The position numbers were made by a program, and so were the translations under genes. Below are positions 10,088-18,732 of a stretch of 64,000 nt of DNA, in pieces. Below the pieces are notes generated by a model. It did no database searches. It was given only the letters and a program-made list of their open reading frames with translations, and had not been told where the DNA came from. The DNA comes from an uncultured Allomuricauda sp. GTDB lineage: Bacteria; Bacteroidota; Bacteroidia; Flavobacteriales; Flavobacteriaceae. Numbering within the stretch: position 1 is the stretch's first letter; the number at the start of each line of letters is the position of its first letter. The stretch spans positions 434,001 through 498,000 of the forward strand of contig NZ_CANMUU010000001.1 in assembly GCF_947501165.1 (NCBI RefSeq). Direction: 5' to 3'.

Positions 10088-11215
10088 TCACTTTTTCACT
10101 GGCACTATTTTGAAGTTGATTACCTTCAAGGTGAGTGCTCCGTAAGTAATTGATAGAATAACCACTGAAAGCAATATGCCAACGTAAGGCAACATGGTGA
10201 ACAATCGAAGTACTATGGCAAGGCATAAAGCAAGGAAGGTAATACCCCAAAAGTTCCATTTTTTTGTCTTTTTATCTTTGTAGTAGTAAACCAACAACAG
10301 TGCAGCAATTAGATGACCAAACAGAAGGCTGAACAAAAAAATACCGGTAGCAAAGAGTCCTATGGGAATACCAATAACAATCAAGAAAGCAAGAATTATC
10401 AGCAAAGGAATACCGAACAGATAGATTAGGCCAATCCCGAAGCTTTTAAACCAGTTCTTTTCCAAACCTTCAACAGCTTCTGAAAATGTATTTCTAAAAA
10501 GTGAATGCAGTATGAGGATAACCAAAAAAGCGGATAAAATATAAAACACCCATAATGAAGGGGATTTTGTACCGAATGTAGTTGCTGACAACTCCGAGTT
10601 TTCTTCACCTAAAGATTCATTAAACGTAGCTTCCGTGTTAACAAGCGCTTCCTTAAAGTCTATTTCCCCATCGCTATTCCAATACTCAACTTTCGAGTGG
10701 AATTTTGCATTAGGTCCAACAGTGAATTCCTCACTTATTATTTTTGAAGTTTCATTGAAAACTCCATTGATGCTTACATCTGTCCCTTTAATTTCGGCTT
10801 TTCCATTTACCTCTCCATTTATTTCAACATTTCCGCCAAAACACTTGAGATTTCCATTTACTTTGGCATTTTCTGTGAGGATTACTTCACCGCCAAAGAC
10901 GATTAAGTCATCCTCAATTTCTGAGTTTATAGTGACTCTACCCACAGCCAGTCGCACATCATCAGCGATGTAACCATTTACATATAGTTCACCACCAGCT
11001 GCAATTAAGTCTCCATTTATGCTGTCATTTATTACAAGGTTTCCTCCGGCAATTACCAAGTCCCCCTGGACAACTGAATTCACCTTGATACTCTCCCCAG
11101 CCCGATAGGTGTCATCCGTCTGGGTAGTGTTAATTAAGATATCTCCTGTCTTCTCTGTTTGACCAAAAGAAAACATAGCGCAAAGTACTGTTAGCAAAAA
11201 AGTAGTTGTTTTCAT
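10088..11215 (-). CDS. Bactofilin-like polymer-forming membrane protein
   Basis: A 375-residue protein. A signal peptide (cut near SFGQ, residue 19) precedes about 150 residues of short beta-helical repeats of the type 'V-x-G-D-L-x-x-G-G-x-x', as in polymer-forming cytoskeletal proteins (bactofilins). The second half has at least four hydrophobic helices around residues 220-370. The repeat part would therefore lie in the periplasm, unlike the cytoplasmic classical bactofilins. Its role is unknown; anchoring or envelope scaffolding is a guess. It is first in a three-gene minus-strand group and has a well-formed TGA-N6-TCA promoter. Confidence 0.78.
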   Translation of the reverse strand: MKTTTFLLTVLCAMFSFGQTEKTGDILINTTQTDDTYRAGESIKVNSVVQGDLVIAGGNLVINDSINGDLIAAGGELYVNGYIADDVRLAVGRVTINSEIEDDLIVFGGEVILTENAKVNGNLKCFGGNVEINGEVNGKAEIKGTDVSINGVFNETSKIISEEFTVGPNAKFHSKVEYWNSDGEIDFKEALVNTEATFNESLGEENSELSATTFGTKSPSLWVFYILSAFLVILILHSLFRNTFSEAVEGLEKNWFKSFGIGLIYLFGIPLLIILAFLIVIGIPIGLFATGIFLFSLLFGHLIAALLLVYYYKDKKTKKWNFWGITFLALCLAIVLRLFTMLPYVGILLSVVILSITYGALTLKVINFKIVPVKK

Positions 11216-11239
11216 ATGTGTTTATTTTTGGAATACCGA

Positions 11240-11282
11240 CAAATGTATTGTCAATCAGGAGCTTATAAAATGATGCAAATCA
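11240..11282 (-). promoter_or_regulatory. Crp/Fnr-type site plus -7 box for the bactofilin-like gene
   Basis: On the minus strand TGATTTGCATCA (11271-11282) is followed 23 bp later by TACATTTG (11240-11247), a perfect TAnnTTTG box. The start codon at 11215 lies 25 bp below the box. Confidence 0.7.
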
Positions 11283-11510
11283 GCGGAAATGCTTTAACAA
11301 TGCCAGTTCCAAATACCGGACACACCACTTTGAAGCATGTATCAAGGAGAAGGATACCGTGATAACAGCTGATTAAAATCATTGTTCCACCATCCTAACA
11401 GAGTTAATTTGGACGAAGAATGATTTGTGGGTCTGATCGGAAAAAATATGTGCTTTTGATATTCCTAGAATATGTATCCAACATTTTACAATTGATAAAA
11501 CCCTTGCCTC

Positions 11511-12335
11511 ATGATATTTCTAACTCCCCAATCCAGTGTTTTCTTTATACTGCTGTTCGTTTTATTTGTTTTTGTATTACCGGGCGCCATTTTCTACGCG
11601 TATTATCACTTTAGCAAACGGGTAAACAAACAGGTCGAATTTCTTTTCAATCTTAGTGGTAATACCGAAAAACCAGCAACCCAAGAAGACCTCAATCATT
11701 TACCACAAATTGTGAGACAATACGTATTGAAAGTTGGGGTATTGGGAAAGTGTAAGGATTGCCATGTCATTTTGAAACAATCAGGAAACATTAGACAGGA
11801 AAAAAATAAACGCTGGATGACTTTTACCGGAAAGCAGTTCATATCTGCGAAACCTTTAGGTTTTGTTTGGGCAGCAAGAAGCTTTCCCTTTTTTGTAATA
11901 GATAAAAGTATAGAAGGTGAAGGTGAGACGAACGTGAGTTTTCTAGGTTATTTTTCGTTAGGTTCAGATAGTTCAGCGAAAACCCATCAAAGTGCTCTAG
12001 CAAGATGTCTCGGAGAATTGGCTCTGTACCCAATATGTTTTCTCAATGAAAAGATAAACTGGGAAATTCTTGATGATAAATCTGTAAAAGCCAAAATAGT
12101 ACAAAACCATACTTCTGCCGAAGGTGTGTTTTACTTCAATGATAAGGGATTGATAGACCACTTTGTTACCCATCGTTATAGGGGTGATTCGCTGGAAGAA
12201 TTTACAGGGAGATTTAATGCATATGAAAAAAAGGATGGCTTATTGGTCCCTACAGAATTAAGTGCCACTTGGAACTTAGCCGAAGGAGACTTTGAGTATT
12301 TCAACTGTAAAATAACCGATTATAAAACTGAATAA
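11511..12335 (+). CDS. DUF6544-like membrane-anchored protein
   Basis: A 274-residue protein of unknown function resembling the DUF6544 family. An N-terminal membrane helix spans about residues 8-32 (FFILLFVLFVFVLPGAIFYAY). The soluble part contains the family-like LPQIVRQYVLKVGVLG segment, then a mostly beta domain with MTFTGKQFISAKPLGFVWAAR and the late EGVFYFNDKGLIDHF. No catalytic residues can be proposed. It stands alone between divergent and convergent neighbours. The ATG at 11511 begins just before the membrane helix and is the only sensible start. Confidence 0.7.
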   Translation: MIFLTPQSSVFFILLFVLFVFVLPGAIFYAYYHFSKRVNKQVEFLFNLSGNTEKPATQEDLNHLPQIVRQYVLKVGVLGKCKDCHVILKQSGNIRQEKNKRWMTFTGKQFISAKPLGFVWAARSFPFFVIDKSIEGEGETNVSFLGYFSLGSDSSAKTHQSALARCLGELALYPICFLNEKINWEILDDKSVKAKIVQNHTSAEGVFYFNDKGLIDHFVTHRYRGDSLEEFTGRFNAYEKKDGLLVPTELSATWNLAEGDFEYFNCKITDYKTE

Positions 12336-12379
12336 GTATCCCAGCACAAAGCATGAATTAAGCTATATAAAAAACGATA

Positions 12380-12652
12380 TCAAGCTTTGAGTTTGGTACT
12401 CCCACTCACCCTTCTTTTCGGATAAATACGGAGCACAAACAGACCCATTTTTCTCAACTCGCAGATAAGGGTATCCAAATCCCTAAATGTGGAATATTCA
12501 AAAAATATCGTGTTGTGATTCAGGTCTAACCTTACCTTTTGTATATGTCCCAAAGCGTTCAGCCTATTCTCCACTTTCTTTGGCGACTTGAGACCTGAGA
12601 GCTCTTTTACTTTTATCCTTCCAATTATCATATTTCTTCTTTGATTTTGCAA
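12380..12652 (-). CDS. Small HMA-fold-like protein lacking the metal-binding CxxC
   Basis: A 90-residue protein. From MIIGRIKVKEL on, the order strand, helix (SPKKVENRLNALG), strand (VRLDLNHNTIFFEY), helix (LDTLICELRKMG), strand resembles the heavy-metal-associated (HMA) fold, but the CxxC metal pair is absent. The true start may be Met8 (12631). Function unknown. Its likely promoter contains the TGA-N6-TCA site at 12719-12730, so it would be co-regulated with the divergent Usp gene. Confidence 0.6.
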   Translation of the reverse strand: MQNQRRNMIIGRIKVKELSGLKSPKKVENRLNALGHIQKVRLDLNHNTIFFEYSTFRDLDTLICELRKMGLFVLRIYPKRRVSGSTKLKA

Positions 12653-12687
12653 TACAGGACCTCATCAAACATGGTTTCCATTGCTAA

Positions 12688-12730
12688 ACAACCTACCTAA
12701 TGTATTCCACTCGGAAAATGATTTACGTCA
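12688..12730 (-). promoter_or_regulatory. Crp/Fnr-type site upstream of the HMA-like gene
   Basis: TGATTTACGTCA (plus-strand reading) lies at 12719-12730. On the minus strand a weaker -7 match, TAGGTTGT, begins 23 bp downstream (12688-12695). The core is identical to the site at 30981. Confidence 0.5.
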
Positions 12731-12797
12731 TCTGAAAAGAAGTTCTTCTACCATTTTTAGATAAAAAAGGTCCTGATTCATCCAAATCCATTAACCC

Positions 12798-12840
12798 TGA
12801 CATAGGTCATTTGCCATGGTATTCCTATGAAATAACTTTA
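12798..12840 (+). promoter_or_regulatory. Crp/Fnr-type site plus -7 box for the first Usp gene
   Basis: TGACATAGGTCA (12798-12809) is followed 23 bp later by TAACTTTA (12833-12840, seven of eight matches to TAnnTTTG). The start codon at 12863 is 22 bp below the box. Confidence 0.7.
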
Positions 12841-12862
12841 TGAAAATCCAAAGACAAGTGTT

Positions 12863-13759
12863 ATGAAAACATTACTCTATGCCACAGATTGTACTCCAAC
12901 TACCTCGGCCGCATTAAAATATGCCCATAGGCTGAGCAGGGTACTAAACGCCAATCTGCACATTCTACATGTATACGACCTACAGCCCTTTACAACGGCT
13001 AATGTTAGGTCAAGGGGTATTTTGGAAAAAAACTATTTTCTAGATCAACTTGAGGTACTTAAAAAGTATTGTAAAAATCAGTTAAAAAATGAGCTTGGAG
13101 CTGTGGATGCAGATTTTCATGCAGTAAAAAGCACCAATATTTCAAAAGCTATTTTAAAAACCGCTGAAGAAATCAATGCTGATTTGGTCATGGTAGGAGT
13201 CAAAAGCACAAAATCATTAAGAGGATTCTTTACTGGCAATATAGCGGAGAATTTAATGGACAAACTTAAATCTCCATTGCTCATTCTACCTGACGACCAT
13301 CATCTTCATGATATTTCCACCGTGCTTTACGCAACAGATTTTGAGCCTACGGATGTCTTCGCCCTTAAACGTGTGGCAAAACTGGTTGAATCTTATGGTG
13401 CCTTGATCAAGGTCTTTCACATTCCTCTCAAAACAGAGGTTAATGTTGAGGAGAAAATGGAAGTATTTAAAGAAGAGGTATTAAAAAGGATTGATTATCC
13501 TGAGATTATTTTCTCCATTGAATATGCCGATGACGTGGAATCAGGGATTCATAACAGTATTAAGGAAGAAATCCCCGAAATGCTTGTGATGATGGAGCGT
13601 GAGCAACCTTCTTTTTTTGATAGGCTTTTCTGCAAGGATACCGTGGAAACCATAGAAGGCAAAATATCCATTCCACTGCTGGTCTTCAACAAAGAAAGTA
13701 TAGTGGACATGTTCGCTCGGGATTCCAACGATACATTAAAAGAGCAAACAATAAATTGA
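12863..13759 (+). CDS. Universal stress protein, tandem domain (divergent)
   Basis: A 298-residue cytoplasmic protein of two UspA-fold halves (about 1-150 and 151-275). Universal stress proteins bind ATP or act as stress sensors in arrest, low oxygen and oxidative stress. Here the N-domain loop (VGVKSTKSLRGFFTGN) departs from the G-x2-G-x9-G-S/T nucleotide motif, and the C-domain has lost it, so ATP binding is doubtful. It is the first of eight Usp genes in the window and has its own TGA-N6-TCA promoter. The gene is monocistronic; the next gene faces it. Confidence 0.88.
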   Translation: MKTLLYATDCTPTTSAALKYAHRLSRVLNANLHILHVYDLQPFTTANVRSRGILEKNYFLDQLEVLKKYCKNQLKNELGAVDADFHAVKSTNISKAILKTAEEINADLVMVGVKSTKSLRGFFTGNIAENLMDKLKSPLLILPDDHHLHDISTVLYATDFEPTDVFALKRVAKLVESYGALIKVFHIPLKTEVNVEEKMEVFKEEVLKRIDYPEIIFSIEYADDVESGIHNSIKEEIPEMLVMMEREQPSFFDRLFCKDTVETIEGKISIPLLVFNKESIVDMFARDSNDTLKEQTIN

Positions 13760-13785
13760 AAAGCACGTCTAGGAACCAAATCAGT

Positions 13786-14463
13786 TTATTGATGTACAAT
13801 ACGTCCATCCTCCATTTGAATGATGCGGTCCGTTCGTTTTGCAAAGTCGCCATCATGCGTAACCACCAAAAGGGAAAGTGCCTGTTCCTCTTTTAATTGT
13901 TTAAAAATCTGAAACACATTTTCCGCATTAAAACTATCCAAGTTGCCCGTTGGCTCATCTCCCATTAGAATGGTAGGGTTGTTTATCAATGCCCGTGCTA
14001 TGGCCACCCGCTGCTTTTCCCCTCCGGAGATCCTAGAGGCCTTTTTAGTGGCCAGATGTTCAATATGTAGCATATTAAGCTTTTCAAGAGCATCATGCTC
14101 TATTTCATCATATGATTTTTCCGCAAGTTTCTTTGCAGGAAGCATCACATTCTCAAGAACGCTGAACTCCGAAAGCAAGTAATGAAATTGAAATACGAAA
14201 CCGATGCTTTTATTTCGTATTCGGGAAAGCTCTTGATGCTCTTTGCCCGTTACCAAGCCTCCATTTAAAAAAAGTGAACCCGAATAATCGGTATCCATGG
14301 TGGAAAGTATATATAGGAGCGTCGATTTACCAGAACCTGATTTACCCATTATTGATACAAATTCACCAGCCTCAATGCCAAATGAAATATCTTTTAGCAC
14401 TTGAAAATCCTTAGGTTTATAAAAGTGCTTGTTTATGTTTTTTGCTTCCAGAATAAGGCCCAT
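13786..14463 (-). CDS. ABC exporter ATPase, MacB/LolD type
   Basis: A 225-residue cytoplasmic ATP-binding subunit. It has the Walker [10 protein letters not shown], the Q-loop [12 protein letters not shown], the signature [16 protein letters not shown], Walker [11 protein letters not shown] and the H-loop VVTHD. The signature's close spacing and the ...[12 protein letters not shown]... segment place it in the LolD/MacB group. It sits 10 bp after the FtsX-type permease and works with it and the membrane fusion lipoprotein upstream. Confidence 0.93.
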   Translation of the reverse strand: MGLILEAKNINKHFYKPKDFQVLKDISFGIEAGEFVSIMGKSGSGKSTLLYILSTMDTDYSGSLFLNGGLVTGKEHQELSRIRNKSIGFVFQFHYLLSEFSVLENVMLPAKKLAEKSYDEIEHDALEKLNMLHIEHLATKKASRISGGEKQRVAIARALINNPTILMGDEPTGNLDSFNAENVFQIFKQLKEEQALSLLVVTHDGDFAKRTDRIIQMEDGRIVHQ

Positions 14464-14473
14464 ATCAAACTGT

Positions 14474-15736
14474 TTATGTCCCCCGTATTATTTGAACAGG
14501 ATCAATGCGACCTGCTTTTCTTGATGGTAAATACCCTGCAATGATGGTTGATAACAAGGCAAAAAAGAATCCAATCATATAGTAACCAAGTTTATAGTTT
14601 ACAGGATAGGTTGTAATCGTAGGTAATGCTTCGGTCTCAAAAGGGGCTCCGTCAATAAGCTTGGATAACAGAAACCCAATGCACAAGCCCAACACCCCAC
14701 CGATAAAACCAATTATTATGGCCTGGCTCATGAAGATGTATTTAACATCTCGTCCTGAAAAACCAGTGGCTTTCAAAATGGCGATATCCTTCATTTTTTC
14801 GTAGATCAGCATATTCAGAATGTTATAGATACCAAATCCTGCAACTATCAAAAGAGTAACGGATACCGCATACGTAATAAGGTTCCTAATATTTGAACCC
14901 GTTTCAAATTGTGCATTCGCTTCATTGATATCGATGGCTTCAATATCAAATTGTTTCTCCAACCGGTTGGCCATTTGTTCCGCTTCATTAATTTGGAAAA
15001 GTTTGATATTGATGTCGGTCACATAATTTTCCGCTTCCCCCAGAACACGTTGCACCGTTTTTAATTTTGCAAAGCTTTGAATATTGTCTATCTCTGCTAT
15101 TCCACTTTGATAGATGCCCACTATTTTGAGAGGAAAAATATTCCCCTCAGCGGTACTGACCTGTACCCTATCGTCAACAGAAAGTGACATTTTTTTTGCC
15201 AGCCCAGCTCCCAGAAGGATACCATTTTCAGAATTTTTCAATGCTTCCGGAGTTCCTTCGACTATGTTGTCTCGAATATTCGAAAGTCGTACCTCTTCCA
15301 TAATATCCACGCCAACAAGATTCCCGCCCAATTCAATAGATCCTGATAAGTAGAATATTTGAGCCTGCAACTGAGGAGTAGCCCCTCTAACATTTTCATC
15401 ATTTCGTAAATAGTTTAATATAGGTAGGGCGTTATGTATTTTTCGCTGCCCTTGTTTTGGTTTTATGGAGTGTACCACATTGAAAGCTTCGTCCAAATTT
15501 TCAATAAGGGTTATTGGCTGTTTTTCAGAAGGTTTTATTTCATTGTAGATATGAACATGGGGCGTTTGGTTCAGTACCAGATCGTCAAGCATTTCATTGA
15601 GACCGGTCATAAAGCTCACTAAAGTGATGTAGGCACCAATACCGAAGGTAACCCCTAAGGTTGCTGTAATCGTTGACTTCTTCTTTGTAACCAAATGGGT
15701 TTTGGCAATTTCTAAAATGACCTTCCAGTTTATCAT
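14474..15736 (-). CDS. ABC exporter permease, MacB/FtsX type
   Basis: A 420-residue membrane protein with the MacB/LolC layout: one N-terminal helix (about 20-42), a large periplasmic domain (about 45-275), and three C-terminal helices ending near residue 405, followed by the terminal AGRIDPVQIIRGT signature common in FtsX-like permeases. It probably drives export of a substrate by a piston-like movement rather than by a channel. The start codon overlaps the stop of the membrane-fusion gene by one base, so the two are coupled. The substrate is unknown. Confidence 0.92.
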   Translation of the reverse strand: MINWKVILEIAKTHLVTKKKSTITATLGVTFGIGAYITLVSFMTGLNEMLDDLVLNQTPHVHIYNEIKPSEKQPITLIENLDEAFNVVHSIKPKQGQRKIHNALPILNYLRNDENVRGATPQLQAQIFYLSGSIELGGNLVGVDIMEEVRLSNIRDNIVEGTPEALKNSENGILLGAGLAKKMSLSVDDRVQVSTAEGNIFPLKIVGIYQSGIAEIDNIQSFAKLKTVQRVLGEAENYVTDINIKLFQINEAEQMANRLEKQFDIEAIDINEANAQFETGSNIRNLITYAVSVTLLIVAGFGIYNILNMLIYEKMKDIAILKATGFSGRDVKYIFMSQAIIIGFIGGVLGLCIGFLLSKLIDGAPFETEALPTITTYPVNYKLGYYMIGFFFALLSTIIAGYLPSRKAGRIDPVQIIRGT

Positions 15737-16830
15737 CAGTTGGGTTTTAGTATGGCCGTATTCTCATCTATTCCATCCAGTATCTCTACCTTATCCAAGC
15801 TCTGTATGCCAATTTTGACAGGCACTTCTCCTTCATTGGTCAGTACTCTGGAACCATCTATTAGATATTCTTTCATTATGGTCAAAGTCTCATCCTTTTC
15901 CGCAATAACAATATTTGCTTCACCCGATAGACCGGGATAGAGTTTTTTAGGGGGCAATAAAAACGTGGCCTCTACTTTGAACGTTTGCGATCTTTCGTCC
16001 TTTTTTGGATAGATCTTGGATAATTTCGCTTCAAACACCTGGTCGCCATATGCATCCAATAGGATCCATGTTTTTTGGCCTATATCCAATTTCACGATAT
16101 CGACTTCATCTACAAGCAACTCTATAAGAAATCTATTGCTATGACCTACCGCCGCTACTGGCTCATTTGTGCTCACAATTTCACCTGGATTTTTATACAG
16201 GGCATAAACGGTACCATCAATCTTGCTAGCTATGGTAAAATCTCTTGATATCTTCTGAGCGGCCTTAACATCGTTTTCAGCTTGCATCACCTGTGTGGAC
16301 AATTCATTTTGTGTCCGCTCGTATTTCCTTTTCAATAATCTTAGGGTATTCTGCGAAAGATCATAAGCCAATTGCCGGTTGTCAAACTCAATCTTTGAAC
16401 CAATGTTTTGCTCCCATAGATTCTTTTGCCTGAAGTAATTTATGGAGTCATTTTTAAGCTGTAGAAGTGCTGTTTTGATTTCGTCTTGAATTTCCCTCAA
16501 AATAGCCGCTTCCCCTTCATAATTATCACGCGCCAATCTTAATGATAACTGAACGTTTCGTTTGTTCATCTCAGTTTCCAAATTCCCTATTTGGACAATA
16601 GCCTGGTCTTTTTTCACCATTTCGCCTTCTTCCACTAAGTTGTAATCTAAAATTCCCGACACAGAAGAATAAGCCTCGTAAAGGCTATCTGGTTGAATAG
16701 TTGCAGAAGCGTAGACCGATTCGGTTAGCGGTACTTTTTGTGGATATGTTCTTTGGTCCTTTTTAGTACAACCAACAACCCATAAAAATGAAATAAAACA
16801 AACTAGGTGGTATTTATTGATGGTTTTCAT
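15736..16830 (-). CDS. Membrane fusion (HlyD/MacA-type) lipoprotein of the exporter
   Basis: From the ATG at 16830 the protein has 364 residues with a lipoprotein signal ending in LWVVGC (Cys21); the ATG 36 bp upstream would bury this signal. It has the biotinyl-lipoyl halves (GILDYNLVEEGEMVKKDQAI and TIASKIDGTVYALYKNPGEIV), a long coiled-coil hairpin between them (about residues 75-170) and beta-barrel domains after. It links the permease to an outer-membrane partner, which is not encoded here. It follows the OB-fold gene by 56 bp. Confidence 0.9.
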   Translation of the reverse strand: MKTINKYHLVCFISFLWVVGCTKKDQRTYPQKVPLTESVYASATIQPDSLYEAYSSVSGILDYNLVEEGEMVKKDQAIVQIGNLETEMNKRNVQLSLRLARDNYEGEAAILREIQDEIKTALLQLKNDSINYFRQKNLWEQNIGSKIEFDNRQLAYDLSQNTLRLLKRKYERTQNELSTQVMQAENDVKAAQKISRDFTIASKIDGTVYALYKNPGEIVSTNEPVAAVGHSNRFLIELLVDEVDIVKLDIGQKTWILLDAYGDQVFEAKLSKIYPKKDERSQTFKVEATFLLPPKKLYPGLSGEANIVIAEKDETLTIMKEYLIDGSRVLTNEGEVPVKIGIQSLDKVEILDGIDENTAILKPN

Positions 16831-16886
16831 AAAAGTCTTTTTACTACTGTTTTGGATTATAACCATTCAACTTTTCAATTTTAGCA

Positions 16887-17321
16887 TTAGTTGGGTTTAG
16901 AGTCCTTGCGACATTCCTGCCACAAGGGACATCCTTTTTCATTTCTAAGTGGAAGGATGCTTCCGTTCTTTTCAATCTGCATAGCTATGATAAGTTCCTT
17001 TCCTTCATAGATGATTCTAGAACCGGTAACCTGTAGCACGTCTCCCCTTTTCAGTTCAAAACGCTTTTCTTCCAAATACCAATCTGGTCCAACATGTATG
17101 TTTACTTTGCGCTCATTATTCTCAAGTTGAAGGTGTATACAACAATAGTCCTTATCCGAAGTCAAAATAGTCTCAACTTTATATATCATACCATTAACTG
17201 TTTCAACAGTATTAATGTCAAATTTCGTTTCAAACAGATGCAATTTGGAAGTGTTTTTTTGAGCGGAAAGAATCCCGATACCGAACGCAATAAACCATAC
17301 GAACAAGTGTACTTTTTTCAT
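16887..17321 (-). CDS. Secreted OB-fold-like protein, exporter operon
   Basis: A 144-residue protein with a signal peptide (MKKVHLFVWFIAFGIGILSAQ). The mature part is a string of beta strands including GMIYKVETILTSDKDYCC, HLQLENNERKVNIHVGPDWYL and RGDVLQVTGSRIIYEGKELIIA, which resembles an OB fold of the type found in periplasmic proteins. A CPLWQEC pair ends the chain, and a CC pair lies mid-protein. Function unknown. It is first of the exporter group and carries the group's promoter, so it is likely co-expressed with it. Confidence 0.65.
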   Translation of the reverse strand: MKKVHLFVWFIAFGIGILSAQKNTSKLHLFETKFDINTVETVNGMIYKVETILTSDKDYCCIHLQLENNERKVNIHVGPDWYLEEKRFELKRGDVLQVTGSRIIYEGKELIIAMQIEKNGSILPLRNEKGCPLWQECRKDSKPN

Positions 17322-17346
17322 GACAAAAACGACTTATGGACCTTGG

Positions 17347-17420
17347 CAAAACTACTTTCCAAACACAAGGCGTAAAATGATTACAGTCATTGTACAGGGG
17401 TGATTATTATACTTCTTTTG
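17347..17420. promoter_or_regulatory. Shared, two-way Crp/Fnr-type promoter region
   Basis: The palindrome AATGATTACAGTCATT contains TGA-N6-TCA at 17378-17389. Leftward, TAGTTTTG (17347-17354, perfect TAnnTTTG) sits 23 bp away and drives the exporter group. Rightward, TTCTTTTG (17413-17420, six of eight) sits 23 bp away and can drive the YtfI/YtfJ-like pair. Confidence 0.7.
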
Positions 17421-17431
17421 CCATTAAAAAC

Positions 17432-17962
17432 ATGATATTCCTTATTCTTTTGTCTTTGCTTATTCTGGTATTGATAGGTTTTTTATTCCTACCTATGGAG
17501 TTGACAATAAACACTTTCAACAATCAGTACCAAATAACCTTTAAAGGTTTGGCAAAAATGTGGTTGGAGGCGGACAAGGATTCAATACTAAAAATTGGAT
17601 TGAAGGTGTTCTTTTTCACCCGTTATTTTTCTCCTTTTGATAAAAGAAAGAAACAAGTTCAAAAAATGAAAAAAGGAGTTAAGAAGAAGGAGAGCAAGAA
17701 AAAAGGTTGGTCTTTGGGCCAGATAATAGCCTTGCTGAGAACTTTTAGGCTCAAAAGATTTAGGCTTGATATCGATACAGGGGATTACATAACCAATGCC
17801 AAACTATATCCGGTTTTCGCTTTGATCAATTTTTACGGATTGCCCTGTCAAATCAATTTTAGAGATACCAATGGTCTGATTTTGCAGATACAAAATAGGC
17901 CAATTCACTTATTAAAATCATTTATTAATTATAAAACAAAAAGTCATGGATTTACAATTTGA
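17432..17962 (+). CDS. DUF2953/YtfI-like membrane-anchored protein
   Basis: From ATG 17432 the protein has 176 residues: an N-terminal membrane helix (MIFLILLSLLILVLIGFLFL), a beta strand region, a very basic linker (about 80-105) and a C-terminal RLKRFRLDIDTGDYITNAKLYPV segment that resembles DUF2953 (YtfI) proteins. The upstream ATG at 17390 falls before the predicted transcript start, so the internal start is preferred. The following gene overlaps by 17 bp and encodes a YtfJ family protein, the same pairing as in Bacillus. Function unknown. Confidence 0.6.
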   Translation: MIFLILLSLLILVLIGFLFLPMELTINTFNNQYQITFKGLAKMWLEADKDSILKIGLKVFFFTRYFSPFDKRKKQVQKMKKGVKKKESKKKGWSLGQIIALLRTFRLKRFRLDIDTGDYITNAKLYPVFALINFYGLPCQINFRDTNGLILQIQNRPIHLLKSFINYKTKSHGFTI

Positions 17963-18317
17963 AGAATTACTGAAACAGATTACGGATTTTATTAAAACAG
18001 AAGCTACAACAGATACCATAGTTGGAGAGCAATTTCAACTGGGTGAGTTCAAATGCGTACCTGTAATTAAAGTGGGTATGGGATTTGGTTCTGGAGGTGG
18101 CGAAGGTGTTGATGGAAAAATACGCAAAGGTGAAGGTCTTGGTGCAGGTGCGGGAATGGGCATTGAGCCTATTGGGTTTTTGGTAACCAAGGATAACGAA
18201 ATATCTTTTTTGGAAGCAGGAAAATCCCATGGACTTGCGGCGGCCTTTGAAAAAGTTCCTGAACTGATAGAAAAAATCGTTACAAAGAAACAACAGGCAG
18301 AAAAAGAAACGGTTTAA
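17946..18317 (+). CDS. GerW/YtfJ family protein
   Basis: A 123-residue cytoplasmic protein of the YtfJ (GerW) family. It shows the family's core: TIVGEQFQLGEFKCVPVIKVGMGFGSGGG, the glycine-rich stretch GEGLGAGAGMG and PIGFLVTKDNEISFL. In Bacillus the family is linked to spore germination, but here the host should not form spores, so the role must be different. It overlaps the DUF2953-like gene by 17 bp and is probably translated together with it from the Crp/Fnr-type promoter. Confidence 0.85.
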   Translation: MDLQFEELLKQITDFIKTEATTDTIVGEQFQLGEFKCVPVIKVGMGFGSGGGEGVDGKIRKGEGLGAGAGMGIEPIGFLVTKDNEISFLEAGKSHGLAAAFEKVPELIEKIVTKKQQAEKETV

Positions 18318-18366
18318 TTGTATTGTTTAAAAAGAATTATTGATTTTGAATATTTCTTTCTTAAAC

Positions 18367-18409
18367 TGATCTAGGTCATTTCAGGTGTTAGGGACTCTTT
18401 ATACTTTAG
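18367..18409 (+). promoter_or_regulatory. Crp/Fnr-type promoter with no ordinary gene behind it
   Basis: TGATCTAGGTCA (18367-18378) is followed 23 bp later by TACTTTAG (18402-18409). Transcription should start near 18415 and run into a region without a normal gene that ends in the terminator at 18650-18681. Confidence 0.65.
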
Positions 18410-18414
18410 CACCA

Positions 18415-18681
18415 TTAATGACGTTCATGAGAATTTTTGATAAAGACCGGAATGATCTTTACGGCAGTGTAAAGAGGAAGAGTTCATTGTAGCTTATCCG
18501 CATACCGGTTGGTCTTTGAACCGATAAGGAACAGAGGCCTGGTGGAAAATTGACTTCATCAAGTACTGATGTTTTGTCTTAGATATTTTGGCAACAGAGT
18601 ATTGAAAACAAGGTGATGGTATAAAAATGAAATCGGTTTTTTTATAGCGGAACAGGAGGTGCAAACCTCCTGTTCTTTTTT
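18415..18681 (+). ncRNA. Candidate small RNA of about 265 nt
   Basis: Inferred from a Crp/Fnr-type promoter at 18367-18409 and a strong terminator at 18650-18681, with no ORF longer than 24 codons in between. A 10-bp stem with an 8-nt bulge lies at 18493-18528 (CTTATC and GGTT pair with AACC and GATAAG). A short ORF of 24 codons starts at 18418 (MTFMRIFDKDRND..., stop at 18492), so a small protein or a dual-function RNA is also possible. The nearest real gene downstream starts 51 bp after the terminator. Confidence 0.55.
18650..18681 (+). terminator. Rho-independent terminator
   Basis: Perfect 11-bp arms GAACAGGAGGT and ACCTCCTGTTC around a GCAA loop, followed by a T-run. It ends the candidate small RNA. 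Confidence 0.85.
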
Positions 18682-18732
18682 ATAGCCACCCCAGTTATCC
18701 GAAGACGTTCCTTCCAGAATCTTGATGAACCT

